Source of the DNA: Ruegeria meonggei
GTDB lineage: Bacteria > Pseudomonadota > Alphaproteobacteria > Rhodobacterales > Rhodobacteraceae
Length of the DNA: 64,000 nt
NCBI RefSeq assembly: GCF_900172215.1
Contig: NZ_FWFP01000018.1
Location: 1-64,000 of the forward strand
Direction of reading: 5' to 3'
Position 1 is the stretch's first letter; every line of letters starts with the position of its first letter. Both the position numbers and the translations under genes were made by a program. Below, in pieces: positions 41,398 to 49,324 of the stretch. The notes beneath the pieces are model-generated. The model did no database searches, was not told the DNA's origin, and saw only the letters and a program-made list of their open reading frames with translations.

Positions 41398-44130
41398 ATG
41401 CACGGCATTTCCGATAGCGAAAAGCTCCCAACAATTTCAGACTACTACAGCGCCTCACAATTGAGGGCGGATAGGTGGAGCGCGCTACGGGAAACCGCTG
41501 AATCTCTGGACCGCGACGGTGACGAAAAACATCGTGTACGCGCCCTGCAACTGATGCAGGCGCTGGCGCCGATCGAGATGTATTTCGCCTTTCCCGGTGG
41601 ATCCGCCTTTGATTACCTGCGCCGGTTGCTTGAGCATGGCAATTTCACCGATTTCTCAACCGCAGTGCGCCGGGTGGCGCGCGCGTTGACCTCCGGAGCC
41701 TATCGCCGTCGTTCGATTCCACTGATCGCGGATGAGACTGAAGGCGACGAATTCGAAGACGAGTCGACCCAAACCCACGAAGCCCGCGCATTGGGGCGGC
41801 CGTATTTCGAGGTGATGATCGTCGACAATGTCAACGAGCAGCAGGAAAAATTCTTACAAACCAGCCTGCAACGCATGCGCCGCAGCGAAGACCCGTTCAT
41901 CTATGAGACTGTCGTTGTGCCCAGTGTCGAAGATGCGTTGATCGGGGTTCTGTTCAATCAGAATGTGCAGGCTGTCATCGTCCGCCCGGGTTTGGGGCTG
42001 AAGTCCAAGAACGAAACCAATGTTCTTGGCCGCTACATGAGCCTCTATGGCGAAGGGGCCGACCTCGAGGAGTTGACACCATCGGAATACGGGCCCGAAA
42101 CCTGCCGCCGTATCGGGATGTTACGCCCGGAACTGGATGCCTATCTGATCACCGACCGGTCTGCCGAAGACATCGCCGTGCTTGACCTGGGCCTGTGCCG
42201 GCGCGTGTTCTACAATCAGGAAGATTTTCTGGAGCTGCATCTCAACATCCTGCGGGGTGTGCAGCGTCGCTATAAAACACCGTTCTTCACCGCACTAAAG
42301 GAATACTCCAAGCAGCCGACGGGCGTGTTTCATGCAATGCCGATCAGCCGTGGTAAATCGATCAGCCGCAGTCATTGGATTCAGGATATGGGGGCGTTTT
42401 ACGGCTCGAACATCTTCATGGCCGAAACCTCCGCCACGTCCGGTGGTCTGGATTCACTGCTGGAGCCACGTGGTCCGATCAAAGAGGCGCAGGAAGCCGC
42501 CGCCCGCGCTTTCGGTTCCAAACAGACGTTCTTTGCCACTAACGGCACCTCAACCTGCAACAAGATTGTTGTGCAGGCATTGGTGAAGCCCGGAGACATC
42601 GTGCTGGTCGACCGCGATTGCCATAAATCGCATCATTACGGCATGGTTCTGGCTGGTGCGAGCGTGGTCTATATGGACAGCTATCCGCTGCACGAATACT
42701 CGATGTACGGCGCGGTTCCGATCCGCGAAATCAAGCATAAGCTTTTGGCCCTGAGGGCTGAGGGTAAGCTGGACCGAGTTCGGATGGTGCTGCTGACTAA
42801 CTGCACCTTTGACGGCATTGTCTATAACGTCCAGCGGGTGATGCAGGAATGTTTGGCGATCAAGAAAGACCTCGTGTTCCTGTGGGACGAAGCATGGTTT
42901 GCCTATGCAAGGTTCGCCCCCAATTCGCGGGTGCGTACTGCGATGCGGTCGGCCAATATCCTGCGTGAAGAGTTCCGGACACCGGAACATGCCGAGGCCT
43001 ATAACGCCCAACAGGCAATACTGGAAGGCGCCGATGACGATGTTTGGCTTAACACTCGTCTTATCGCGCCGCCCAATGCACGGGTACGGGTTTACGCCAC
43101 GCAATCCACCCATAAGACGCTGACGTCTCTGCGTCAGGGATCAATGATTCACGTCAACGATCAGCGCTTTAAGGGAGCGGTCGAAGAGGCGTTCCACGAA
43201 GCTTACATGACACATACGTCCACTTCGCCGAACTATCAGATCATCGCCTCTCTCGATGTCGGGCGCAGACAGGTTGAGCTTGAGGGCTTTGAATTTGTCC
43301 AGCGGCAGGTGGAAAGCGCCATGGCAATCCGAAGGGCGGTGTCGACACATCCGCTGCTGAAGAAATATTTCAAACTGGTAACTGCAGGCGACATGATTCC
43401 CGAGGAATATCGTGAAAGTGGGATGAAGAGCTATTTCGACCCCGATCAGGGCTGGGCAGATGTCTGGGATTCCTGGTCACGTGACGAGTTCGTGTTGGAT
43501 GCCACCCGTATCACGCTGCATGTGGGTGCCACCGGATGGGACGGCGACACGTTCAAGACAAAGATACTGATGGACAAGTACGGCATCCAAATCAACAAGA
43601 CCTCGCGCAACACTGTGCTGTTCATGACCAATATCGGCACAACGCGCAGTTCCGTTGCGTATTTGATTGAGGTTCTGGTTGAGATCGCCAAAGAGCTGGA
43701 CGATCTTATGGATGATGCATCCAGGATGGAAAAACTGGCCTTTGACAAGCGTGTCAAAAATCTGGTTGAAAATGTTCCGCCGCTGCCCGATTTCAGCAGG
43801 TTCCACGATGCGTTCCGCTGTGAAAAAGGCACCGAAGCGGGCAACATTCGCAGGGCCTTCTTCCTGTCGTATGACGAGGATAACTGTGACTATGTCGAGC
43901 CGGACAAGGGCATGTTGGACAGATTGGAAGCGGGCGAAGAACTTGTCTCTGCCACCTTCGTCATCCCCTATCCGCCCGGCTTTCCCATATTGGTGCCGGG
44001 GCAGGTCATAAGCCCAGAGATTCTAAGATTCATGCAAGCGCTGGACGTCTCGGAAATCCACGGATTCCGCGCTGATCTTGGCCTGCGCATTTTTACCGAA
44101 GACGCTTTGAAATCAGTCAAGAACCCCTAA
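41398..44130 (+). CDS. Orn/Lys/Arg decarboxylase family protein (PLP fold type I)
   Basis: A 910-residue enzyme. An N-terminal extension and wing domain (to about residue 300) carries the receiver-like segment DALIGVLFNQNVQAVIVRPGLG; the PLP domain follows with TSATSGGLDSLLEPRGPIKEAQEAAARAFG, the WDEAWFA segment (cofactor Asp) and the Schiff-base Lys573 in STHKTLTSLRQGS; the C-terminal domain ends with VSATFVIPYPPGFPILVPG. It is longer than E. coli inducible decarboxylases (about 715-755). The family removes the alpha-carboxyl of basic amino acids to give polyamine-type amines; the exact amino acid is not decided by the motifs. AGAAAGGA precedes the ATG. Confidence 0.88.
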   Translation: MHGISDSEKLPTISDYYSASQLRADRWSALRETAESLDRDGDEKHRVRALQLMQALAPIEMYFAFPGGSAFDYLRRLLEHGNFTDFSTAVRRVARALTSGAYRRRSIPLIADETEGDEFEDESTQTHEARALGRPYFEVMIVDNVNEQQEKFLQTSLQRMRRSEDPFIYETVVVPSVEDALIGVLFNQNVQAVIVRPGLGLKSKNETNVLGRYMSLYGEGADLEELTPSEYGPETCRRIGMLRPELDAYLITDRSAEDIAVLDLGLCRRVFYNQEDFLELHLNILRGVQRRYKTPFFTALKEYSKQPTGVFHAMPISRGKSISRSHWIQDMGAFYGSNIFMAETSATSGGLDSLLEPRGPIKEAQEAAARAFGSKQTFFATNGTSTCNKIVVQALVKPGDIVLVDRDCHKSHHYGMVLAGASVVYMDSYPLHEYSMYGAVPIREIKHKLLALRAEGKLDRVRMVLLTNCTFDGIVYNVQRVMQECLAIKKDLVFLWDEAWFAYARFAPNSRVRTAMRSANILREEFRTPEHAEAYNAQQAILEGADDDVWLNTRLIAPPNARVRVYATQSTHKTLTSLRQGSMIHVNDQRFKGAVEEAFHEAYMTHTSTSPNYQIIASLDVGRRQVELEGFEFVQRQVESAMAIRRAVSTHPLLKKYFKLVTAGDMIPEEYRESGMKSYFDPDQGWADVWDSWSRDEFVLDATRITLHVGATGWDGDTFKTKILMDKYGIQINKTSRNTVLFMTNIGTTRSSVAYLIEVLVEIAKELDDLMDDASRMEKLAFDKRVKNLVENVPPLPDFSRFHDAFRCEKGTEAGNIRRAFFLSYDEDNCDYVEPDKGMLDRLEAGEELVSATFVIPYPPGFPILVPGQVISPEILRFMQALDVSEIHGFRADLGLRIFTEDALKSVKNP

Positions 44131-44152
44131 GGGGCCAGGGAGGACAACAAAC

Positions 44153-45601
44153 ATGCCAAAGAAGGTGCTCAAGAACATCTCGGAAATCCGCCGGTACTTC
44201 CACACCAACAAGGATCCGGTCTATTTCGTGTCGGCGACCAATTTCAACCTGTTGGGGTTGGACGAATGGGTGATGAATTTCACCTATATCTGCTACATGG
44301 ATTGCTTTGATGGTCGACATCCGAACGTGTTCGTGCCTTCAGAAATGCCGCATGACGAGTTCCAGTCGATCGAAGACATTAACAACTATCTGTTGCAGCA
44401 CAAAGAAGTCATCGACCTGATCAAACGGCGCGGCGGGAAACCGAAGTTTGTCTTCCTGATGTTCGATGAGACCACCGAGAAACTGGTCAAAGATCTGGGT
44501 GGTCAGCTCTGGTTTCCCAAAGCCAAGCTGCGCACCAAATGCGACAACAAGATCGAGACCGTGCGCATCGGCAACAAGGCGGGCGTACCGTCCGTGCCAA
44601 ATACTCTGAGCGTCGTCAAAAGCTATGATCATCTGCAAAAGATCTGCGACAAGGCCGGGCTGGGCCATGATCTGGTGCTGCAATCCGCCTTCGGCGACAG
44701 TGGCCACACAACGTTTTTCATCAAGTCAGAGGGTGATTTCAACAAACACAAAGATGAGATCATTGGCGAAGGCGAAATCAAGATCATGAAACGGATCGAT
44801 TGTCGCGGCGCGGCGATCGAAGCCTGTGCCACATCTGAAGGCACCATCGTTGGTCCGCTGATGACCGAACTTGTGGGCTTTAATGAACTGACCCCCTATC
44901 GCGGTGGTTGGTGTGGCAATGAAATCTTCTCAACTGCGTTCCCACCCAAAGCCCGCGAACAGGCGCGGCAACTGACATTCCAATTCGGGGAAGAGCTACG
45001 CAAGTCCGGCTATCGCGGTTACTTCGAACTCGATTTCCTGATCGACAAAAAAACTGACGAGCTATGGCTGGGCGAGCTGAACCCGCGCATCACCGGGGCC
45101 AGTTCGATGACCAACCATGCGGCCTTTGCTCATGCGGATGCGCCACTGTTTTTGTTTCACTTGCTGGAGTTCAGCAAGAAACCCTTCAAGCTGGATGTTG
45201 AGGAACTCAATGCCCGTTGGGCTGACCCGGACATGATCGACAGTTGGTCGCAGATGGTGATCAAGCACACCGATGATAGCGTGGATCGCATCACCCAGGC
45301 CCCGCAATCGGGCATCTACAAGATGCTGGAAGATGGCCGCGTAGTGTTTGACCGGTTCGATTATCACCGCCGCGCGGTGGGTGAGAATGAGGCGTTTTTC
45401 CTGCGTATCTCGAATGTCGGCGATTATCGCTATGAGGGCGCCGATCTGGGCATTCTGGTGACGCGCGGTCGATCGATGACTAAAGGCTTCAAACTGACCG
45501 ACAAATCGAAAAAGTGGATTCACGGCATCAAGTCGGCTTACGCGGCGGAACCGCTGCCTGCGGCGCAGCCGATGGAAGACCCTGCGTTCAAAATTATGTA
45601 G
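44153..45601 (+). CDS. ATP-grasp superfamily ligase (biotin carboxylase-like)
   Basis: A 482-residue protein with an ATP-grasp core at about residues 120-330: KLRTKCDNKIETVRIGNKAGVP, VLQSAFGDSGHTTFFI (phosphate loop), IKIMKRIDCRGAAIEA and FELDFLIDKKTDELWLGELNPRITGA (Mg-binding Glu/Asn-Pro-Arg). Databases often call such proteins biotin carboxylase, but no biotin carrier or transferase gene is nearby, so a carboxylate-amine ligase joining an acid to an amine through an acyl phosphate is more likely (inference). AGGGAGGA lies before the ATG. It lies 22 bases after the decarboxylase and eight bases before the C45 hydrolase. Confidence 0.8.
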   Translation: MPKKVLKNISEIRRYFHTNKDPVYFVSATNFNLLGLDEWVMNFTYICYMDCFDGRHPNVFVPSEMPHDEFQSIEDINNYLLQHKEVIDLIKRRGGKPKFVFLMFDETTEKLVKDLGGQLWFPKAKLRTKCDNKIETVRIGNKAGVPSVPNTLSVVKSYDHLQKICDKAGLGHDLVLQSAFGDSGHTTFFIKSEGDFNKHKDEIIGEGEIKIMKRIDCRGAAIEACATSEGTIVGPLMTELVGFNELTPYRGGWCGNEIFSTAFPPKAREQARQLTFQFGEELRKSGYRGYFELDFLIDKKTDELWLGELNPRITGASSMTNHAAFAHADAPLFLFHLLEFSKKPFKLDVEELNARWADPDMIDSWSQMVIKHTDDSVDRITQAPQSGIYKMLEDGRVVFDRFDYHRRAVGENEAFFLRISNVGDYRYEGADLGILVTRGRSMTKGFKLTDKSKKWIHGIKSAYAAEPLPAAQPMEDPAFKIM

Positions 45602-45609
45602 AAAGCCCC

Positions 45610-46593
45610 ATGGCGCTTGTTTTTCGCTCAATTGACGAGGAACAGCCCGGTCCAAAGCTGGCCGAGCTGTTTGCCGAATACTGGCCCGCCTACCGCAAAT
45701 GGTGGGCGCAAGAGGGGTATTCGGCCCGCCCGACCTATCGCGAGTGTCTGCGCGCGTTGGAACGTCATATGCCTGAGATTCTACCTCTGTATGAGCAGGT
45801 GGTTGAACTTGTGGGTGGCAGCGACAGCCAGGCACGGTTCCTCAGCTTTTACTGCCCACCCAAATACCTGTCTGGTTGCAGTCAAGCGATCTGGCGCGGC
45901 AAGACACCAATATTAGTACGCAACTATGACTATCACCCAAGAACATTTGACGCCGCCTTGTTGAAAACCCGATGGGACAGGCGCGGTGTGATCGGGATGA
46001 GCGACGGAGTTCTGGGCCTGCTTGATGGGATCAACGATGCTGGTCTGACCGTCTCGCTGACCTTCGGCGGACGCCCCGAGGTGGGCGACGGGTTCGGCGT
46101 GCCGCTGATCCTGCGCTATGTGCTGCAGACCTGCCAAACCACGGTAGAGGCGGTGGACTGCCTGTGCCGTATCCCCTGCCACATGAGCTATAACGTCACC
46201 GTTCTGGATGCGAAATACAATCACAGCACGGTCTACGTTGCGCCCGACCGGCACCCGCAGATCTCGGACCTGCCCGTGGCCACGAACCATCAGGGCCATG
46301 TTGAATGGTCACAGCACGCCCGGTTTACCGCGACTGTTGAGCGAGAGAGGTTTCTTTTAAACCGCCTCAATCATCACCCGGAGAGCGAACAGCGCTTCAT
46401 TGATGCTTTTCTGCGTCCTCCGCTTTATTCAACTGCATTTAAGTCGGGGTTCGGTACACTCTACACTGCCGCCTACCGACCAGCCAAAAGACAACTTGAG
46501 CTATTGTGGCCAGGTGCAAGTTGGAATTTCTCGTTCGATAGTTTCAGTGAAAGTGAACGCAGTATTTGGCTACCTGAACAGGAACTACTGTAA
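45610..46593 (+). CDS. C45 family Ntn-hydrolase (acyl-CoA:6-aminopenicillanate acyltransferase-like)
   Basis: A 327-residue protein of the AAT/C45 family. The likely nucleophile is Cys90 in SGCSQAIW, preceded by Gly89 where autoprocessing would expose it as an N-terminal Cys; RNYDYHP supplies the conserved Asn-x-Asp, and GRPEVGDGFGVPLILRYVLQT is typical. Members transfer or hydrolyse acyl groups on amines. Start ATG 45610 follows the ATP-grasp stop by eight bases; a longer frame reaches back into that gene. It is the last gene of the operon. An unusually long 89-residue propeptide region precedes the Cys. The substrate is unknown. Confidence 0.82.
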   Translation: MALVFRSIDEEQPGPKLAELFAEYWPAYRKWWAQEGYSARPTYRECLRALERHMPEILPLYEQVVELVGGSDSQARFLSFYCPPKYLSGCSQAIWRGKTPILVRNYDYHPRTFDAALLKTRWDRRGVIGMSDGVLGLLDGINDAGLTVSLTFGGRPEVGDGFGVPLILRYVLQTCQTTVEAVDCLCRIPCHMSYNVTVLDAKYNHSTVYVAPDRHPQISDLPVATNHQGHVEWSQHARFTATVERERFLLNRLNHHPESEQRFIDAFLRPPLYSTAFKSGFGTLYTAAYRPAKRQLELLWPGASWNFSFDSFSESERSIWLPEQELL

Positions 46594-46916
46594 GAGTAGC
46601 AGTGTCCGTCATCAGGGTTTTTGCGACGCAACCGTTAAAACCGCTAGGAGTTCCGCGATTTCTCGCCAGCCTAGTGTCACCGCGAGCTTCAAAGCCCGGA
46701 AGTTGTTGGTGTTCGACCTATGCCCAACCGTAGCGATTGTGAAAATTGGGTTCAATCGTTCAGCAGTTTGTTGCAACCAAGCAGAATCCTATGATCAGAG
46801 GTATGTTAATACTTAACTCAAGTAATGCCTCGTTTTCTTTAACCATTCGTTATTCAAATCATCGGAGATCAAACTAATTTCCGTCAATCTGCCAATGTGA
46901 CAGCATCAGAACCCAT

Positions 46917-46931
46917 CGTAAGAATCTTACG
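46917..46931. promoter_or_regulatory. 15-bp dyad, copy 1
   Basis: CGTAAGA-A-TCTTACG is a perfect palindrome around one base. It shares 14 of 15 positions with a second dyad 99 bases further on. Confidence 0.45.
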
Positions 46932-47015
46932 ACCATCCGAGGTCGGCTCTGAGCTCAGTTCGCGGATGCTGCATTATTATGGCACGACTACAGCGCATTA
47001 CGAAGCTGACATTGA

Positions 47016-47030
47016 CGTAAGCATCTTACG
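47016..47030. promoter_or_regulatory. 15-bp dyad, copy 2
   Basis: CGTAAG-CAT-CTTACG differs from copy 1 at a single base. The 99-base spacing (about nine helical turns) places both on the same DNA face, consistent with paired operator sites of a gene that has been lost to the adjacent IS element. Confidence 0.45.
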
Positions 47031-47248
47031 CAGGCATCGTTCTCTCCGTGGTTGCAACTGGTCTTGAGCGGTTTAGTTGCTTTTCTAGGATCTGATTAGT
47101 CTACCAAAGCGGTGCCATGCTTGTGGGCGCTCAAATAACTAACGAGATTACATGGTTGGGCTCGACACATGCAACTGAATTCACGTCTTCTCGAGTGTTT
47201 CCACGCTACGATGATGATCAGCCCCACCTAAGTGGTCCAGTTTGAATG

Positions 47249-48109
47249 TTAGTGCATGATGGGCCTGGTTTCCATTGGGACGATGGTTTTCGGGGCCGGT
47301 GGGCGGTAGCCCAGAGCACTGTGAGGGCGTTTGGTGTTGTAGTGTTTCCTCCATTGTTCGATCAGGATTTGTGCCTCCCGCAAGCTGTAGAATACCTCGC
47401 CATTCAGCAGTTCATCTCTGAACCGGGCGTTGAAGCTCTCGCAGTATCCGTTCTCCCAAGGTGATCCCGGCTCAATGTAGGCAGTCCTGGCACCGGCCGC
47501 TGCAATCCAATCTTGGACGGCCTGAGAATGAACTCAGGGCCATTGTCTGATCGGATGTAGGCAGGCACGCCTCGCAGGGTAAACAGGTCCGTTAGTGCGT
47601 CTATAACCTCGGTCGAGTTCAGCTTCCGCTTCACCCGGATCGCCAGGCATTCCCGGCTGTATTCATCCAGGACATTCAGAGTCCGGAACGCATTCCCGTC
47701 ATCCGTCCGGTGGTGCACGAAGTCGTAGGACCAGACGTGGTCACGATACTCCGGCCGCAGCCGAACACACGAGCCGTCGTTCAGCCAGAGCCGCCCTTTC
47801 TTCGGCTGTTTCATTGGCACTTTAAGCCCTTCACGTCGCCATAGACGTTCGACACGCTTGTCGTTCACCAACCAGCCCGCATCCCGCAGCATTGCGGCAA
47901 TCCGGCGATACCCGTATCGACCATATTGGCGCGTCAGCTCGATCATGTCAGACACCAGGCGGTCTTCGTCAGCACGTCCAACTGGCAACCGCCTCTGCGT
48001 GGAACGGTGCTGACCCAGAACACGGCAGACCCGCCGTTCAGACACCCGCATCTCGTTGCGAATGTGATCAATGCAAGCCCGGCGACGTGACGGGCTCAGT
48101 AGTTTCCCC
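47249..48109 (-). pseudogene. IS3 transposase OrfB, frameshifted
   Basis: The DDE integrase part of the IS3 element. Recognisable segments are RRACIDHIRNEMRVSERRVC, YGYRRIAAMLRDAGW, VWSYDFVHHRTDDGNAFRTL (first Asp) and [11 protein letters not shown] (second Asp). One base is missing near 47531, after which the right frame reads [16 protein letters not shown] (catalytic Glu), [18 protein letters not shown] and ends at TAA 47251-47249. OrfB is normally made by -1 slippage from orfA; the slippery G-GGA-AAC lies at 48109-48103. The deletion should inactivate this copy. Confidence 0.8.
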
Positions 48110-48374
48110 GTGCAGCCTCAGACAGGATCAGCTTGTCCAAAGTCAGATCCGATACCGCCCGGCGCAATCGGTCATTCTCCTTTTGAAGGCGCTTTAGTTC
48201 TTTCAGTTGGTCGGTTCCCATGCCGCCATATTGCTTGCGCCAGCGGTAAAACGTCTGCTCGGTTATCTGCACCTGGCGGATAGCATCAACACGTGGCATC
48301 CCTTGGCCGCACAGCACCTCAACCTGCCGTAACTTCGTGACAATCTCTTCCGGCTTGTGTCGCTTGTTTCCCAT
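48096..48374 (-). CDS. IS3 transposase OrfA
   Basis: A 92-residue helix-turn-helix protein, beginning MGNKRHKPEEIVTKLRQVEVL, with the HTH TEQTFYRWRKQYGGM and a leucine-zipper-like coiled coil LKELKRLQKENDRLRRAVSDL. It binds the element ends and is fused to OrfB by -1 frameshifting at a slippery G-GGA-AAC just before its stop. This frame is intact. Confidence 0.88.
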   Translation of the reverse strand: MGNKRHKPEEIVTKLRQVEVLCGQGMPRVDAIRQVQITEQTFYRWRKQYGGMGTDQLKELKRLQKENDRLRRAVSDLTLDKLILSEAARGNY

Positions 48375-48430
48375 CTTTGATTCTCCGCATCCTAACTATA
48401 GGGGCGGACCAATTCTGTGGGGGAGGATCA

Positions 48431-49153
48431 ATTCCACCTGCGACAACCGGCGTGGGTTCCGTGGCGATCCGTCTGCTCCGCGTGAAAAGCGTTGACCTGG
48501 GCGCTTTCAGCTTTGCTAGCAAAGAGGGCGCACTAGCTGAAAGCAACGATCACAGCGCGCTTGAAAATGCTCGGGCTGCTCTAGCAGCGGGCACAATGAG
48601 CTTTGACGAGCTGGCCGACCTTTCGATGCAGAGCAAATGGAACGTGATTATTGCGGGCGGTACATCGTCGGGCAAAACCACTGTTTTGAATGCAATGTTG
48701 AAGCGCGTCGATCCAGGCGAACGGATCGTGACGATTGAGGAAGTGGCAGAGCTGGACATCGAGCAACCAAACTCGGTTGACTTGCTTGCTGATCGTTCCG
48801 AAGAAAATGGGCCTCGATCCCCGACGAAACTGCTTGAATCTGCGCTTCGCCTCCGGCCTGATCGGCTGGTTTGCGGGGAAATCCGGGGCGACGACGCGAA
48901 TATGTTCTTGGAGCTGGTGAACACCGGCCACGATGGATCTGTCTGCACCATGCACGCAAACTCGCCCGTTGATGCCATTGGGCGCATGAGCAAAATGGTG
49001 CGGCGCGGATCTCCGACTGTCCAAAAGTCAGAGGTGGTTGATGACATCAGAGCCACCATTCACATGATCGTTCACATGAAGAAAATCGGAGACGAGCGGA
49101 AGGTCAACGGCGTGATTTTCCGGCCCCTGATGACCGCTGACCAACTTATCTGA
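48431..49153 (+). pseudogene. virB11: VirB11-type secretion ATPase, 5'-truncated by IS3
   Basis: The frame contains the C-terminal ATPase half of VirB11/TrbB: SVAIRL, the Walker A GGTSSGKTT, IVTIEEVAELDI, RLRPDRLVCGEIRGDDA (Walker B region) and GHDGSVCTMHANSP. The N-terminal domain is lost; real homology begins at about PPATTGVGSVAIR, directly at the IS3 end (48431), and the open frame's first codons from 48377 lie inside the IS. It would have powered a type IV secretion or conjugation channel. The virD4-like gene follows, so this was part of a transfer locus. The remainder lacks the N-domain needed for hexamer assembly. Confidence 0.85.
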
Positions 49154-49165
49154 AGGAGTCAAAAG

Positions 49166-49324
49166 ATGAAGAAATTTGAGTATCGAGACGTGCCCTTTTC
49201 GGAGCATGACGACGCGAAAGTAAAGTTCGCAAAGCTGGGGAATGAAGGTTGGGGAATGGTCGGTGTCGCCCGCGCTGAATTTGGCCTTGTGTGCTTTTTC
49301 AAGCGTGAGCTGACGGATGGCTGA
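49166..49324 (+). CDS. Small DUF4177-like protein in transfer locus
   Basis: A 52-residue protein (MKKFEYRDVPFSEHDD... ending CFFKRELTDG). The pattern, in which an opening YEY-like strand is followed by LGNEGWGMVGVA and a closing FFKREL, matches small DUF4177-type proteins. AAGGAGT stands eight bases before the ATG. It overlaps the start of virD4 by eight bases, so both are probably translated together. The function is unknown. Confidence 0.65.
   Translation: MKKFEYRDVPFSEHDDAKVKFAKLGNEGWGMVGVARAEFGLVCFFKRELTDG

Larger units (their letters stand above)
46594..47214. other. Non-coding stretch between amide operon and IS3 element
   Basis: 621 bases with no supportable gene; it is AT-rich from 46800 to 46900. 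Two near-identical 15-bp dyads (46917-46931 and 47016-47030) stand out. The apparent frame at 46400-46816 is mostly a shadow of the C45 gene. No tRNA or integrase fragment was recognised. Confidence 0.5.
47215..48430 (-). mobile_element. IS3 family insertion sequence (about 1216 bp)
   Basis: Boundaries are set by imperfect terminal inverted repeats: TGATCAGCCCCACCTAAGTGG at the left, matched on the other strand by TGATCCTCCCCCACAGAATTGG ending at 48430. Inside are orfA and an orfB split by a frameshift, as in the IS407-like group. No target duplication is seen: the flanks are ATGA (47211-47214) and ATTC (48431-48434). The right end cuts into a virB11 gene whose 5' part is not present to the left, so a deletion or rearrangement accompanied or followed insertion. 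Confidence 0.85.

Noticed and set aside
44153-45601. True biotin carboxylase
   Set aside because: No biotin carrier or carboxyltransferase gene nearby; only the ATP-grasp core is supported.
45062-45835. Minus-strand frame of 257 codons
   Set aside because: Antisense to the ATP-grasp and C45 genes, which have clear motifs.
46400-46816. Plus-strand frame of 138 codons past the C45 gene
   Set aside because: First half overlaps the C45 gene in another frame; the rest shows no family or ribosome site.
48550-49059. Minus-strand frame of 169 codons
   Set aside because: Antisense to virB11; low-complexity Ser/Arg content.
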